From Piliocolobus tephrosceles (taxonomy: Eukaryota > Chordata > Mammalia > Primates > Cercopithecidae): a stretch of DNA of 64,000 bases. The stretch lies in contig NC_045438.1 in the NCBI RefSeq assembly GCF_002776525.5, positions 149,274,095-149,338,094 on the forward strand, given 5' to 3'. A program made the position numbers and the translations under genes. The notes under the pieces were generated by a model. That model saw nothing but the letters and a program-made list of their open reading frames with translations. It was not told where the DNA came from and made no database searches. Below are positions 1 to 10,919 of the stretch, one piece after another. Position 1 is the first letter of the stretch. The number at the start of each line of letters is the position of its first letter.

Positions 1-147
1 AGCATGAGATTTTTGTCATGCTCCTTAGAATGATGTGCAATTTAAAACCTATGAATTGTTTATTTCTGGAATTTTCCATTTTCTGACCACAGTTGACTGT
101 GGGTAACTGGAACCACAGAAAGGAAAACCTTGGGTAAGAGGGGACTA
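1..147 (-). mobile_element. Tigger-like DNA transposon terminal fragment
   Basis: The sequence resembles the terminal part of a pogo/Tigger-type DNA transposon: a run ending in GGGTAAGAGGGGACTA after a GTTGACTGTGGGTAACTG-type motif, preceded by an AT-rich stretch typical of these elements. It starts outside the window, so only one end is visible. No transposase frame is present. Family level is a recollection of consensus, and exact subfamily is not assigned. Confidence 0.55.
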
Positions 148-879
148 ACATATAAGTGTCATTAGAAGTATTGCATGTATATTGCTACAAATATATATAT
201 ATGTATAATTTCACCTGTCATCTAAAGAGATAATGACATCTCATAGTGTAGGTATTATATATTGTCTTTACAAGTCCAAGCATAAAAATTGAAGAGGAAG
301 ATCAGTTTAAAGCCTAATTTTACTTGCCTCTCTCAGGATGTAAAAAATAATAATAAAATAACAATGTTATCAGATCCTGGAAAATAGGCATTCTTCACAG
401 CATCTTTAAAATTCTACTTCTTGACTAAGATAATGCTGCAGACAGACTTGCTCAACCAGCTAATTGAATATATTTAAGCAATATTAACATTAGTGATATC
501 AGGAACCTTGAAATGAAAGGCAGCTGAAACGTCATCTTTTCAACCAAATGTACCTTACATAAATAAGTTCTAACTTGGGTTTATTGACTCAAACCCCTGT
601 TCTTATTGTTTCACTTATCAGGGACTCTTGGAGGGATTTCATATCAGGTAGAGTGAGTCATTGTGGTGACATGATAAGCCATGTATTCTGGGGTACAAAT
701 AATTGCCTCTTATTTAAATCACATGATATAATAACGTGGATTAAAATTGGTTCTGGTACCAGACTCAAGAGCACTCAAACTGTATTATTTTTATCTTGCC
801 TTGTGCTCAACTTGGATTTTATTAAACTGAAAGCTGTCACCATTTTTCTATAATCACACACATCCTACTGCAGATGTTG
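148..879. other. unassigned AT-rich sequence
   Basis: There is no recognisable repeat or gene. It has a short AT dinucleotide run near 190-205. A 92-codon open frame at 575-853 (+) has no domain-like features and looks like chance. Confidence 0.5.
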
Positions 880-1000
880 TATAGTCTTTGAAAGAAAGTA
901 AAGACTGTGTTTTATACATCTTTGTACTTCTTGTAGCACCTGTGTAGTGCTTTCTGTATGCAGGATTCCTAATAAATGCTTGATGAAGGTATAAATGATT
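880..1000 (+). mobile_element. L2 LINE 3' end fragment
   Basis: It shows the typical order of an L2 3' end: an 'agactgtgtttt..ctttgtac' block, a 'gtagcacc' block, then AATAAATGCTTGATGAA. It is heavily diverged, as expected for an element older than the eutherian radiation. Confidence 0.55.
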
Positions 1001-1839
1001 TATTTAGAAAATCTTTATCTAACTCATATAATTAAAGGAAAATTCTACCTAGTGCTATAACTTACTTGCAAATCAATATTTGTATTTTTTAAAAAAGCAT
1101 GAGATTCATGGAATAATTGGAGTCTGCTATTTTTTCATGTGGCTTTGATGTAGATAATTCTCACAAGGCATACATGGAAAGATGAATTTAATGAATGTTT
1201 CTTTTTAGGTCAGATTTTCTAGAGGACTTTGCCAATGGTTAAGGATCAAATGCAAATGCTACATGATTCCCTCCTCTCAGTATTTTCCCTACTGGTCTTT
1301 ATTTCTCTAAGTGGTAAATGTTCATTTGAATGTTAAACTCTAAAATTCAATTTTTGTTTACTAGCACCACTGCAATTTTGAGGAGGACGCAATTCACATT
1401 CTATCTTTCTCAGAACTTTAAACAAAACTTTGAGGCCGTGTAACATTTCTCTGAAATCCACCAAAAACAAATAGACAAAGAGATGATACCATTTTGAGTA
1501 GTAACTGTTCTTAAGAAAGACAATCAATATCATCAATATCAACATAATGAGATAGGTTTGTTCATTCCATTAGAACCTAGGAACCCTTAGGCCAAACCCA
1601 TGGATTAATACTCAATGAATTGGTTCTACTTATTGTGAGGATCAGGCTTGTGCATACATGCTCTACCACTAATCAACAAAGTGATACGTGATAAATCAGT
1701 GCTCATCATAACTACCAACAAAACAACTCAAGACAAGCTCCACGTTTGGTAAATCCAAAGTCTCCACCTTATTACCTGTTTCTCAGTACCTATACCTGGT
1801 ACTGTTCCAGGTACGTAGAATGCATCAAATTAACACAGG
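1001..1839. other. unassigned AT-rich sequence
   Basis: No gene or clear repeat is recognised. A 70-codon reverse frame at 1333-1545 has no recognisable domain. Confidence 0.5.
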
Positions 1840-2290
1840 TACACAAGTCACACTCTCACTTTCCTTTGCTCCCCATGCTGTACTGTTTGTTCTTCCTTAT
1901 CCACTGCTCATTTCCACATCAGGGCCTTCATTCGTTTTTTTTCTGTGGGGTTTGAGTATTTCTTCATTTGATTCCTTTTCCTTTCTCCACTCTCTTCTCC
2001 TGCCTAATTCCTACTCAACATTCAGATCTCACTTTAAATGTCATTTCTTCTTATTTTCTCTGATATTTTCCTTATTTATATTTGACAAGAATGCTTAAAA
2101 TCATATGCATCTCCTCTGTAAAACCTCATAATTATGATAGAAATAATTGTGAGATCGGTTATAAATCATGTGTCTTCTCCACTAGAGTGGAAGCTCCATC
2201 ACAGCAAGGACACTGTTTTCTTATTTACTCTTTTATTCCCAACATATAATAAAAATTTAATGAGTATTTATTGCATAGATGAATCTATAT
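1840..2290 (+). mobile_element. L2 LINE 3' region
   Basis: Pyrimidine-rich degraded coding remnants are followed by the characteristic L2 tail: 'ctagagtggaagctcc', 'aaggacactgttttc', 'attcccaac' and 'ttaatgagtatttattgcat'. This order matches the L2 3' end on the plus strand. The open frames at 1746-1955 and 1820-2098 fall in this fossil and are not genes. Confidence 0.65.
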
Positions 2291-2937
2291 CTATATAGAG
2301 ATATAAAATATGTAATGCTGTTCTTATACTTTTAGGTTACTGTAGGAAATGTTGTAGTACTTAATATGCAATAATTAGACTTTGCTAAATGAGCACATAA
2401 TATTGTATTACATATCCATGGAAAAAAAGAGTTTTGAAATATGAGAAAAAAGCATAGACTGTGAAGTTAAAAGAAAAAGAGGAGGATACATGATTGTACA
2501 TACAATATGGCCTAATTGGTATCTACATAGAAAAACCCAGGAAGAAAATTCACTGAAATGCATAAAGCAGCATTTGGATGATGAGACTAGGGATATTTTA
2601 TATTTTTAATACAGTTTTGTAGTTTCTATATTTTTTGTAATTACCATAAATGGAGAAAATGAAGCTATTGGAAAAATAAACATTTAAATTATGTATTAAT
2701 CCTTGGTTGAGCATCTTTTTTCCAGATGCTGGGCAAAAGCAAGCAATGACAATAAAAATAGTCTCTGTCTGTTTGAATGTACATCCTTATGGAAGGAAGT
2801 ATACAAGAAATCAGCAAACAAACAAATAAGAGGATGTCACACAGAAATAAGTGCTTAAAAAATAATACAGGTCATTGGGACAGAAAATGAGTGATGGCAG
2901 AATTTTAGGCAGGGAGTTCATGATGGGCTGTTCATGA
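2291..2937. other. unassigned, possible old repeat at 2700-2880
   Basis: Most of this is unassigned. Part of 2700-2880 ('gctgggcaaaagcaagcaatgac' region, then repeated aaacaaac) resembles the gene-poor L2/MIR3 type of old repeat, but too weakly to name. Confidence 0.35.
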
Positions 2938-3150
2938 CAAAAATAATAGCTAACCGTTTTTAAACAACTGCGCTGTACCAGCCAACCTAATTGTCCAATT
3001 AAATGCTTGATCTCATTTTTTTCTCACAATATTCCTAGAAGATAGGTGTTATTCTTATCCTATTTTAACACACAAGGAAGTAGAGGTTTAAAATCACATA
3101 ATTAAGATTTAACAGCCAATTTGTGATCTACCTCAATGCAGTGTTTATCA
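2938..3150 (+). mobile_element. MIR SINE
   Basis: A nearly complete MIR core is readable: 'aataatagctaacc', 'gctgtaccagcc', 'gatctcattttt', 'ctcacaatattcctagaagataggtg', 'attcttatcctattttaaca' and 'gaagtagaggtttaa' follow the consensus order on the plus strand. Divergence is high, as is usual for this ancient tRNA-derived family. Confidence 0.75.
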
Positions 3151-3502
3151 CATTGTAATTATTTATTTCATTCTCTGTCTTCACTATAATACTCTCTGTT
3201 TCATGACTGCTGGGGTAAAGTCTCAAAGTACTTTATATCTTAAGCACATATTCCAGAGACTGAAATAGAATTGAATCTCAGCATATATTTTGTTAGATGA
3301 GCAAATATATGAGTCAAAAAAGTTAAGACGAAGGAGAAAACTCACCATAAGAGAAAGGTAGTATTATTCTGAAAATTTATGAAAAAGTATACCTCATAAA
3401 ATGAGTGGAAAATTATTCTGTAATGTATCTGTTAATGTTCTCAATATGATAGGAAAAAATTTATATGAAATAATAATAGAAGTTCATCAAAAATAATAAA
3501 TA

Positions 3503-3810
3503 GGCCAGGCGTGGTGGCTCACGCCTGTAATCCCAGCACTTTGAGAGGCCAAGGCGGGCAGATCATGAGGTCAGGAGATCGAGACCATCCTGGTTAACAC
3601 GGTGAAATCCCGTCTCTACTAAAAATACAAACAAAATTAGCCGGGCGTGGTGGTGGGCGCCTGTAGTCCCACCTACTTGGGAAGCCGAGGCAGGAGAATG
3701 GTGTGAATCCGGGAGGCGGAGCTTGCAGTGAGCTGAGATTGTGCCACGGCACTCCAGCCTGGGCGACAGAGCGAGACTCTGTCTCAAAAATAATAACAAT
3801 AATAAATAAA
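3503..3810 (+). mobile_element. AluY SINE, plus strand
   Basis: A full-length Alu beginning GGCCAGGCGTGGTGGCTCAC and ending in an A-rich tail that has decayed to an (AATA)n-type pattern. AluY-type positions are visible ('gagatcgagaccatcctgg', 'ggcggagcttgcagtgagc'). It is the only plus-strand Alu in the window. The flanks are A/T-rich, so the target-site duplication cannot be placed exactly. Reverse frames at 3563-3818 are Alu-derived. Confidence 0.95.
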
Positions 3811-3959
3811 TGAAACATTAAGGCAAATTATAGATTAAATTTTTAAAAGAGCTAGTTGATGTTTTAAAACTCTAATCTCATGACAGAGTAACCAGTTGAT
3901 TTTATTAAAAACCTACACAGAAGTTTAAAAATATAGTAAGAAATTCAGAACCTTAACTA
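3811..3959. other. unassigned AT-rich sequence
   Basis: This lies between the AluY tail and an L1M-like fragment. It may be part of the same old L1M but I cannot show it. Confidence 0.35.
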
Positions 3960-4125
3960 GAGGATTTCAAAGCTTTAATGAGGGAATTTAATATACCACT
4001 TTCAAACTTCATCAACCTAAGTACCTGAAAATTATACAAGAGAATAGAGCTTTTGAATATGTAACACAATTAATAAATTCAAACTGATAGCATATAAGAA
4101 CTTTATAAAAAAGAAAAGCTATAAA
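3960..4125 (+). mobile_element. L1M/HAL1-like ORF2 endonuclease-region fragment
   Basis: The patches 'gggaatttaatataccactttcaa' (read in parts) and 'aacacaattaataaattcaaactgat' resemble the L1M endonuclease region that follows the GDFN motif. It is strongly decayed, with no open frame. Confidence 0.4.
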
Positions 4126-4571
4126 ATTTGTAAGAGTTATCTAGAACGAAGTTGTAATAAATGATGAGTCATATACTACTGTAAGAGGAGAGTGAATATT
4201 ATAAAGATATCAATTCATCTGTATTAAATTTATAGGTTTAAATGTTATTCCAAATAAAACTTAAATATATTTAACTTTAGGTCTTTGAAAAAAATGACTT
4301 AAAGCCTTTCTGAAAAATAAAGTTTCAAATAGATTAGAAAAAGCATCACTAGAGAAGACATGAAGAGGGGATAATCATATTAAGTACTGCTGTACATTTG
4401 AACACTGTAACAATTTAATCAACAGAGCACAAAGACCAGTGGAGGGAATAGAGAGAAGTATAACATGGTAGTTAAGGCCATGAATGTTGATTTATAAAAA
4501 ACAAGATTTAGAGACTTCTTTTTTCAGCTCCTTTACCTAAGCAGCTTGGAAGTCATCATTCTCATCCTTAC
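4126..4571. other. unassigned sequence left of the LTR7 insertion
   Basis: No gene. The last 80 bases (from about 4505) look continuous with the sequence after the LTR (4941 onward), consistent with one older repeat-like unit split by the LTR insertion. Confidence 0.4.
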
Positions 4572-4940
4572 TGTCAGGCCTCTGAGCCCAAGTCTGCATT
4601 TACACATCCAGATGGCCTGAATGCAACTGAAGAACCACAAAAGAAGTGAAAATGGCCAGTTTCTGCCTTAACTAATGACATGACCTTGTGAAATTCCTTC
4701 TCCTGGACAATGAGTCTCAGAAGCTCCCCTCACTGAGCACCTTGTGACTCCTGCCCCCGCCAGAGAATAACCCCCTTTAACTGTGATTTTCCACTACCTA
4801 CCTATAAAACTGACCCACCCCTATCTCCCTTTGCTGACTCTCTTTTCAGACTCAGCCCACTTGCACCCAGGTGAAATAAACAGCCTTGTTGCTCACACAA
4901 AGCCTGTTGGTGGACTCTCTTCACACAGACACGCATGACA
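4572..4940 (+). mobile_element. LTR7-family (HERV-H) solo LTR
   Basis: A 369-bp LTR with TG...CA ends: it opens TGTCAGGCCTCTGAGCCCAA and closes ACACGCATGACA. It is flanked by CTTAC on the left and CTTAT on the right, a 5-bp target duplication with one mismatch. A TATAAAA box is at 4803-4809 and an AATAAA poly(A) signal at 4875-4880. The U3 variant (segment around 4640-4790) fits the LTR7B/C side of the family better than the classical LTR7 (family knowledge). No internal retroviral sequence is present, so it is a recombined solo LTR. LTR7-family LTRs are known to act as promoters/enhancers in pluripotent cells; activity of this copy is inference. Confidence 0.9.
4803..4809 (+). promoter_or_regulatory. 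TATA box of the LTR7-type LTR
   Basis: TATAAAA lies 66-72 bases upstream of the AATAAA signal at 4875-4880, in the expected U3/R arrangement of an LTR. Function is inferred from position only. Confidence 0.55.
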
Positions 4941-5367
4941 CTTATAAGAAAAGAGCTGAACAAACTTAAAATCATGGACATTTCTTTAATTTATTATACA
5001 ATTGAGATCCCAGAGTAAACTCCCATCCTATACAATCTACAAACAGGTGAATATGAGGTATCACATCCCAGATAAGCTAACCTTGGGCAGAAGTCACTGC
5101 AGCCATAAACTGGTAGAAACACTTCAATGGTAATATTAATGAATTGTTAGAGACTGAGTATGGATTAGCATAAGGGTAAGAAATTCCTTGGGCACCTCAC
5201 CTTAGGAGGGCCACAACACTTTTACCTCCAGGAATCCCATCAGGTTTTCAAGGATTGAAGACTCATGAAAAATTCCCTCATGTCTAGCACAGGGAATGAG
5301 AAAAGTAATCATTTAGAAATGCACCTAGAATGCTTTCCATAAGAAACATCCTCAAATATAGTTAACG
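4941..5367. other. unassigned, probably old repeat
   Basis: It continues the unit interrupted by the LTR. It has repeat-like texture ('attaatgaattgttagagactgag') but I cannot name the family. Confidence 0.4.
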
Positions 5368-6740
5368 TACCTTTGACAGAAGAACAAAGGCAAATCAATG
5401 AAAAAATATAGTATTTTCAATAAATGGCACTGGAACTATTGGACAGCCATATGTTTTGGCAACAGAATTTAGATATAGACCCTACACTTTTTACAAAAGT
5501 GCCTTAAAATAGATTATAAACCAATTTATATAATATAAAACTATAACATTTCTAGAATATGACACAGAAAACATAGGTTACTTTGGATTCAGTGATGAGC
5601 TTTTAAATACAACATAAAGAGCATGATGCATAAGAGAAAAATTGATGTTTGACTTTATTAAAATTAAAAACTTCTCTGTGAAAGACACTGTTAAGAAAAT
5701 GAAATGGCAAGCCACAGACTATGAGAAAATACATGTAAAACACCTCACAAAGGACTTGTATCCAGAATATACAAAGAACACTTAAAAGTCAATAATAAGA
5801 AAACTAACAACTCAAATAAAGATCTGAACGGACATCTTATCAAAAAAGATATACAGATGAAAATAAGCATATGAAAGATGCTCAACATTATATATCATCA
5901 GGGATTTGCAAATTAAAGCAACAAGAAGATACCAGTACAAAACTGTAAGAATGTTAAGTCCAAAAAACTAACAATACCAAATGCTGACAAGGATGTGGAG
6001 CAACAGGAACTCTCATTCACTGCTGGTGGGGATGAAAAATTGTACAGCTACTTTGGAAAATAGTTTGTCAGTCTTATAAAACTAAACATTGTCTTGCCAT
6101 AAGATTCAACAATTGAACTCCTTGGTATTTGCCTAAATGAGCGGAAAGCTGTCCACATAAAGTTTACACATAAATGTTTACAGCAGTTTTATTCATAATT
6201 GTTCAAATTTGGAAGCAACCAAGATGTACCCCAGTAGGCACTAGGTAAATAAACTGTGCTACATCCAAACAATAGAAATTTACTCAATGACTTGAAAAGA
6301 AATAAACTATCAAGCCATGACATGGGCAATATTAAATACATATTTTTAAGTGAAAAAAGCCAATCCTAACTATATGACATTATGAAAAAGGCAAAACTAT
6401 GGAAACATTAAAGAGATCAGTGGTTGTCATTGTTTTGGGGGAAAGGTATGAGAGACAGAATAGGTAGAATATAGACCATTTTCAGGACAGTAAAACCATC
6501 TTTCAGGACACTGTGATGGTAGATATTTGGCACTGTGCATATGTCGAAAATCTTATAGAACTTTACAACACAAAGATTGAACCATAATACAGGCAAATGA
6601 AAAAAAATATATCATATAGGAGATCACGGGATCCCAGGAATAAATGAAGACTGACAACAGATTATAACTGTGTTACAAATGTATGCAACAGCCTCACTGA
6701 AAGGAGTGGGAGAAAAGGTGCTACCCTAAGTAACTGGAAA
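5368..6740 (+). mobile_element. ancient L1M, 3' part of ORF2 and 3' UTR
   Basis: The block order matches the L1 ORF2 C-terminal region: 'acagaagaacaaaggcaa', 'aaatggcactggaac', 'tatccagaatatacaaagaac', 'actgctggtggggatg', 'ggaagcaaccaagatgt'. An L1M-type 3' UTR follows (gatcagtggttgtc, gggggaaagg). All frames are broken by stops and indels. The subfamily is old (L1MC/ME range). It is directly followed by the 5' UTR of a younger L1 in the same orientation. Confidence 0.8.
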
Positions 6741-6774
6741 TGAATGGAGTTTGAAAGACTTAAGAAAAAAGGAA

Positions 6775-7961
6775 CTGGGTAATATAAGGAGTAGCCTGCT
6801 CCACCATGGACCTCCCACAGACACTTGAGCTGGCAGGAGGAGCTGCTTTGAGAGGTGGTAGGAGCAGTACTTTAGCCTGTGTAGAGCCCAGATGGTTTGG
6901 TACAGAAATGTCTGCAGGGTAGCACTGGAGTGGACCAGGTATGCCCAGCCCCCAAGCCCTGCCATGTTCCTCCAGGAGACTTTGGCCAGAGGGGGACTGT
7001 TGGACCTGGACAGAGCAGGGCAGTCTTGCCTATGTAATGGAACCAGTTTCAGCTGAGTGTCCTCCTGGCTGCTGGCCTCTCCCAAGGCCCCCGGCCTGGC
7101 CATACCCGCTGACATCCGATGCCCAACCAGGGTGCTTCCTGGCGACCCTCATCATAGTTCTTTCACCAGCAGTGGCGCCTGACCATCAGAGAGCTCCAGC
7201 AGAGCAGCCCCCCTCCTCCCCGCAGTGTGCACAACCCCACCCCACCCTAGTGCAGACTCTCTTATACTGCTTAGCTGGCATGCACTCACCCATAACCCCC
7301 ACTCCTCGCCATGGCTTTGCTGGTGTGTGCACACAGATGAGCCTGGCATTCTCTCCCCTGCTGGTGTGTGTGAATGCACACAACCCAACACTGCTGCCAG
7401 CGTGACCACAATTCACTGTCCTCCCAACCCCCAAAACGTTTCCATTCAGCCATGCTGCCATTGCTGCCATAAACACATGCATTGGCAACAGTGATCCACA
7501 CACACACGCACACAGTCACGCCGCTGCCACTGGCACTAATGAGTTCATGGACACCAGCGGCTCCACCTTACCACCGGTACAAATGTGCACACAGATGCCA
7601 GCAGCCATGCCCCCACACCTGTGCCAAAACCACCACCAGCATAAATGTGTGCATGGACACCAGAATTTCCTCCCAACCTCCATGCCACCACTGCCACCAC
7701 TGCAGTCATGTGAGTGGATACCAGTGGCCATGCTCCCCCAGAACTCCCACCACCAGTGGTGCAAATGCACAAATGCTGGCAACTCCACTCCGCCCCTGGC
7801 AGTGTGAATGCATACACAGAGCTGGCAGACATGGGGCAGCACCACACCACTGCCCGGGCAACTGCAGGTATGGACACTGACAACCATGCCCCAACCTGAG
7901 CTCCACTGACAGCACCCGCACATGCAGGAAAGCTGCAGGCCATTTCCACCAGTACCCTACC
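6775..7961 (+). promoter_or_regulatory. L1 5' UTR (internal promoter region) of copy A, first part
   Basis: This GC-rich segment with CAC/CCA-rich, loosely repeated units (GTGTGTGCACACAGATG and GTGTGTGAATGCACACA near 7320-7385) and short (CA)n is typical of the 5' UTR of older primate L1s, which carries the element's internal promoter. Its base composition creates many overlapping open frames on both strands (61-154 codons). These overlap in all frames and are not genes. It has no sign of current activity. Confidence 0.7.
7497..7512 (+). repeat. (CA)n microsatellite
   Basis: A short run of CA units with one CG interruption inside the L1 5' UTR of copy A. It is too short to be strongly polymorphic. 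Confidence 0.8.
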
Positions 7962-8345
7962 TGTATCAGTCTGTTCTCGCATTGCTATAAAGAACTACCT
8001 GAGACTGGGTAATTTATTAAAAAAAGAAATTTAATTGACTCATAGGTTCTGCAGGCTGTACAGGAAGCATGGCTGGAAAGGTCTCAGGAAACTTATAATC
8101 ATGGCGGAAGGCAAAGGGGAAGGAGTCATGTCTTACATGGCTGGAGAAGGAGGAAGAGAGAGAAGGGGGAGGTGCTACACATTTCTAAACAACCCCATCT
8201 TATGAGAACTCATTCACCATCACAAGAATAGCAAGGGAAGCTGGCCCCCAGGATCCAATCACCTTTCACCAGGCCCATGCTCCAACACTGGGGATTACAA
8301 TTGAACATGAGATTTGGGTGGGGACACAAAATCCAAGCCATGTCA
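7962..8345 (-). mobile_element. MaLR solo LTR (MST/MLT1A-type), reverse, inside L1 5' UTR
   Basis: Read on the minus strand it starts TGACATGGCTTGG (canonical TGATATGG) and ends in ...GACTGATACA. Typical inner blocks include 'acctgagactgggtaattta', 'atcatggcggaaggcaaa' and 'gagatttgggtggggacac'. The flanks CTACC (7957-7961) and CCACC (8346-8350) are a 5-bp target duplication with one mismatch. It lies within the L1 copy A 5' UTR, so that L1 is older than this LTR insertion. No internal region remains. Confidence 0.88.
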
Positions 8346-8815
8346 CCACCCTAGCCAATGTGCATGCACCCCACTTTACTGCCACAGCCGCTGCCATACC
8401 TCAGTGAGCATGGATCCTGCTGCCACCGCCCCAAAAAAGTGCTTTGGCCAGCAGAATGGCAGCACCCAAGCCCCTCCAGTGCAGTAGGCTCCTAACCTCC
8501 AGGAGCTAGAGAACAAAGCCGGGGGCCCAGTACCAGCTCCCAAGAGTTAGAGCACACACATCAGGAGTGCTGAGCTGAGCCCTGGAGCCCTAAAATCTTC
8601 CAGAAATGAACCCAGTCAACTGAACCTACCTTATACCACAATCAACCCCCCAAGATAATCAAAGATGATAAAGAAAAAAAAAAGGTCAATCCATTCAGAG
8701 GAGAGCAGCTTCAAAGACTGGAGGAATATCATCTCAGACAGATGAGAAGGAACCAGTACAAGAACTCTGGCAACTCAGAAAGCCAGAGTGTCTTCTTACC
8801 TCCAAATAACTGTAC
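8346..8815 (+). promoter_or_regulatory. L1 5' UTR of copy A, part after the MaLR LTR
   Basis: The GC-rich 5' UTR resumes after the LTR and matches copy B around 13930-14280 ('ctaaaatcttccagaaatga', 'ggcaactcagaaagccagagtg'). Confidence 0.65.
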
Positions 8816-8828
8816 TAGTTAATCAGCA

Positions 8829-9311
8829 ATGATTCTTAACCAGACCGAAATGGCTGAAATGACAGAAATAGAATTGAGAATATGGATAGGAACAAAGATC
8901 ACTGAAATCCAGGAGAAAGTTGAAACCCATTCCAAGGAATTTAAGGAATACAATAAAAATAATTTAAGAGACAAAATGTTAAAAAATGGCCATTTTAGGA
9001 AAGAATCAAACTTATCTGACTGAGCTAAAAGACTCACTTCAAGAATTTCAGAGTACAACTGCAAGTATTAACAGCAGAATCGACCAAGCTGCGGAAAGAA
9101 TCTCAGAGCTGGAAGACTGGTTCTTTGAAATAACTCAGTCAGTTTAAAAAAGAATAAATAAACAAGAATAAGAGAAATATGAGATTACATAAAGATACCA
9201 AATCTATGACTCGCTGGTGTGCTTGAAAGAAAGGGAGAGAAAGCAAACAACTTGGAAAATATATTTTAGGATATCATTCATTGGAAACTTTCCCAACCTA
9301 ACTAAAGAGCT
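8829..9311 (+). pseudogene. L1 ORF1 remnant (copy A)
   Basis: Open pieces (8829-9023, 64 codons) include MAEMTEIELRIWIGTKITEIQ, the N-terminal/coiled-coil part of an L1 ORF1p-like RNA-binding chaperone. Later blocks ('agaatctcagagctggaagactgg') match the coiled coil to RRM transition. Stops and frameshifts break it. The C-terminal nucleic-acid-binding domain is lost because the element jumps to ORF2 at about 9311. It is not functional. Confidence 0.75.
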
Positions 9312-10072
9312 TCTACACAGCAAAAGAAACCATCAACAGAGTGAACAGACAACCTACAGAATGGAAGGAAATATTCACAAACTATGCATCCAACAAAGGT
9401 CTAATATCCAGAATCTATAAGGAACTTTAACAAATCAACAAGCAAAAAACAACCCCATTAAAAAGTGGATAAAGGACATGAACAGATAGTTTTCAAAAGG
9501 AGACATACATGCAGCCAACAAACATATGAAAAAAATCTCAATATCACTCATAATTTGAGAAATGCAAATCAAAGCTACAATGAGATACCATCTCACACCA
9601 GTCACAATGGCAATTATTAAAAAGTCAAAAAATTATAGTTTCTGGTGAGGTTGCAAAGAAAAGGAAATGCTTATACACTGTTGGTGGGAATGTAAATTAG
9701 GTCAGCCATTGGGAAAGCAGCTTGGTGATTTCTTAAAGAACTCAAAACAGAATTACCATCCAACCCAGCAATCCCATTATTGGGTATATACTAAAGGAAT
9801 ATAAATTATTCTACCATAACAACACATGCATGCCTATGTTCATCACAGCACTATTCAAAATAGCAAGGATGTGGAATCAACCTAAATTCCCATCAACAGT
9901 AGCCTGGTTGAAGAAAATGTGGTATATACACTCCATGGAATATTACACAGCCATAAAAAGGCATAAGATCTTTGCAGAAACATTGATGCAGCTGGAGGCT
10001 ATTATCCTAAGCGAACTAACACAGGAGCAGAAAACCAAATATCACATGTTCTCACTTATGAGTAGAAGCTAA
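9311..10072 (+). pseudogene. L1 ORF2 C-terminal remnant (copy A)
   Basis: It begins at 'cttctacacagcaaaag', far downstream of the reverse transcriptase domain. An 80-codon open piece at 9830-10072 carries KKMWYIHSMEYYTAIK and EQKTKYHMFSLMSRS, the recognisable end of L1 ORF2p. The cysteine-rich segment upstream is frameshifted. The endonuclease and RT domains are absent through deletion. Confidence 0.85.
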
Positions 10073-10278
10073 ACATTACACATGGACACAAAGAAGGGAA
10101 CAACAGACACTGGGGCCTACTTGAGGGTGGAGCATGGGAGAAGTACTACCTACTAAGTACTATGTTTATTACCCAGATTACAAAATAATCTGTACACCAA
10201 ACTCCCATAACATGCAATTTATCAATACAACAAACCTGCACACATATCCCTGAACCTAAAATAAAAGTTAAAAAACGT

Positions 10279-10429
10279 TATAGATTTACTAAAGGCAACA
10301 AATAGATTGAAATGCAGACTTCAGTGTAGAGAAAATATTTGTCAGTGAAAGATCACTTAATTATCCATTATTTGGCAAATTAACAGAGACTTTTATAAAT
10401 GCAAATATGTAGTGCAAATAAAGGTATGA
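10279..10429. other. unassigned AT-rich sequence
   Basis: This follows the L1 copy A tail. Nothing is recognised. Confidence 0.4.
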
Positions 10430-10640
10430 GGATATGGGCATCCTAAATATTTTTCTTTGGAGTATACAGGAGTATATTTTGCTAAGCATCTTGGAACTAT
10501 GTATTAAAAATTCAAAATTTCCTGTTTTCTCTAACAAAGATTTATATACAGAAATGAACGGTTGTTCTTATCTTATAAAAAGCTGGAAACAATCTAAATA
10601 TCCCCAAATAGGTAAATGGTTAAATGGTTTTTAGAATATT
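10430..10640 (+). mobile_element. old L1M ORF2 C-terminal fragment
   Basis: A 66-codon frame (10434-10634) ends IKSWKQSKYPQIGKWLNGF, which fits the L1 ORF2 segment usually reading like 'WKQPKCP..D'. The rest is decayed. It is probably an independent ancient L1M copy. Confidence 0.5.
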
Positions 10641-10919
10641 CATAATTTAGAGTGTTGAACAGCTTTTAAAATAGTATTTAGATTTTCTAAAACTCACTTT
10701 GTTTCTAATAAATGATATTTCTGCATTATAAAGAATTTAAGCAATTCAGGAAAAAGCTACAAATTTCCAAACCTCCCTCTACCCCACCATTAAGCCAAAA
10801 CAAAACAGACTTTTAGGCATTATTCCAGGTATATAGATAGGCAAATAGACAAAAACAAACAAACGAAAAACAAAGAAGATAACTGCTGCCTATTGGCATT
10901 ATTTTTTATGTTTCTTTTA
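10641..10919. other. unassigned AT-rich sequence
   Basis: A-rich and low-complexity stretches (aaacaaacaaacgaaaaac at about 10855-10873). No gene or clear repeat. Confidence 0.4.

Larger units (their letters stand above)
6775..10278 (+). mobile_element. L1PB/L1MA-like LINE-1 with internal deletion (copy A)
   Basis: A GC-rich 5' UTR (about 6775-8815) is followed by an ORF1 remnant, then abruptly by the last part of ORF2 and an L1 3' UTR ending AATAAAAGTT. It shares 5' UTR blocks with copy B at 12.7 kb ('caggagactttggcc', 'ctgttggacctg') but starts further in. A 384-bp MaLR LTR sits in the 5' UTR at 7962-8345. The junction near 9311 fuses ORF1 to ORF2 and removes the ORF1 end, the endonuclease and the reverse transcriptase. 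The 3' UTR resembles L1PB ('ataatctgtacaccaaac', 'cataacatgcaattt'). Confidence 0.85.

Noticed and set aside
6726..7982. Cluster of overlapping open frames of 61-154 codons on both strands
   Set aside because: All fall in the L1 copy A 5' UTR (CA/CCA-rich, few stops). They cannot all be real and none shows a protein family signature.
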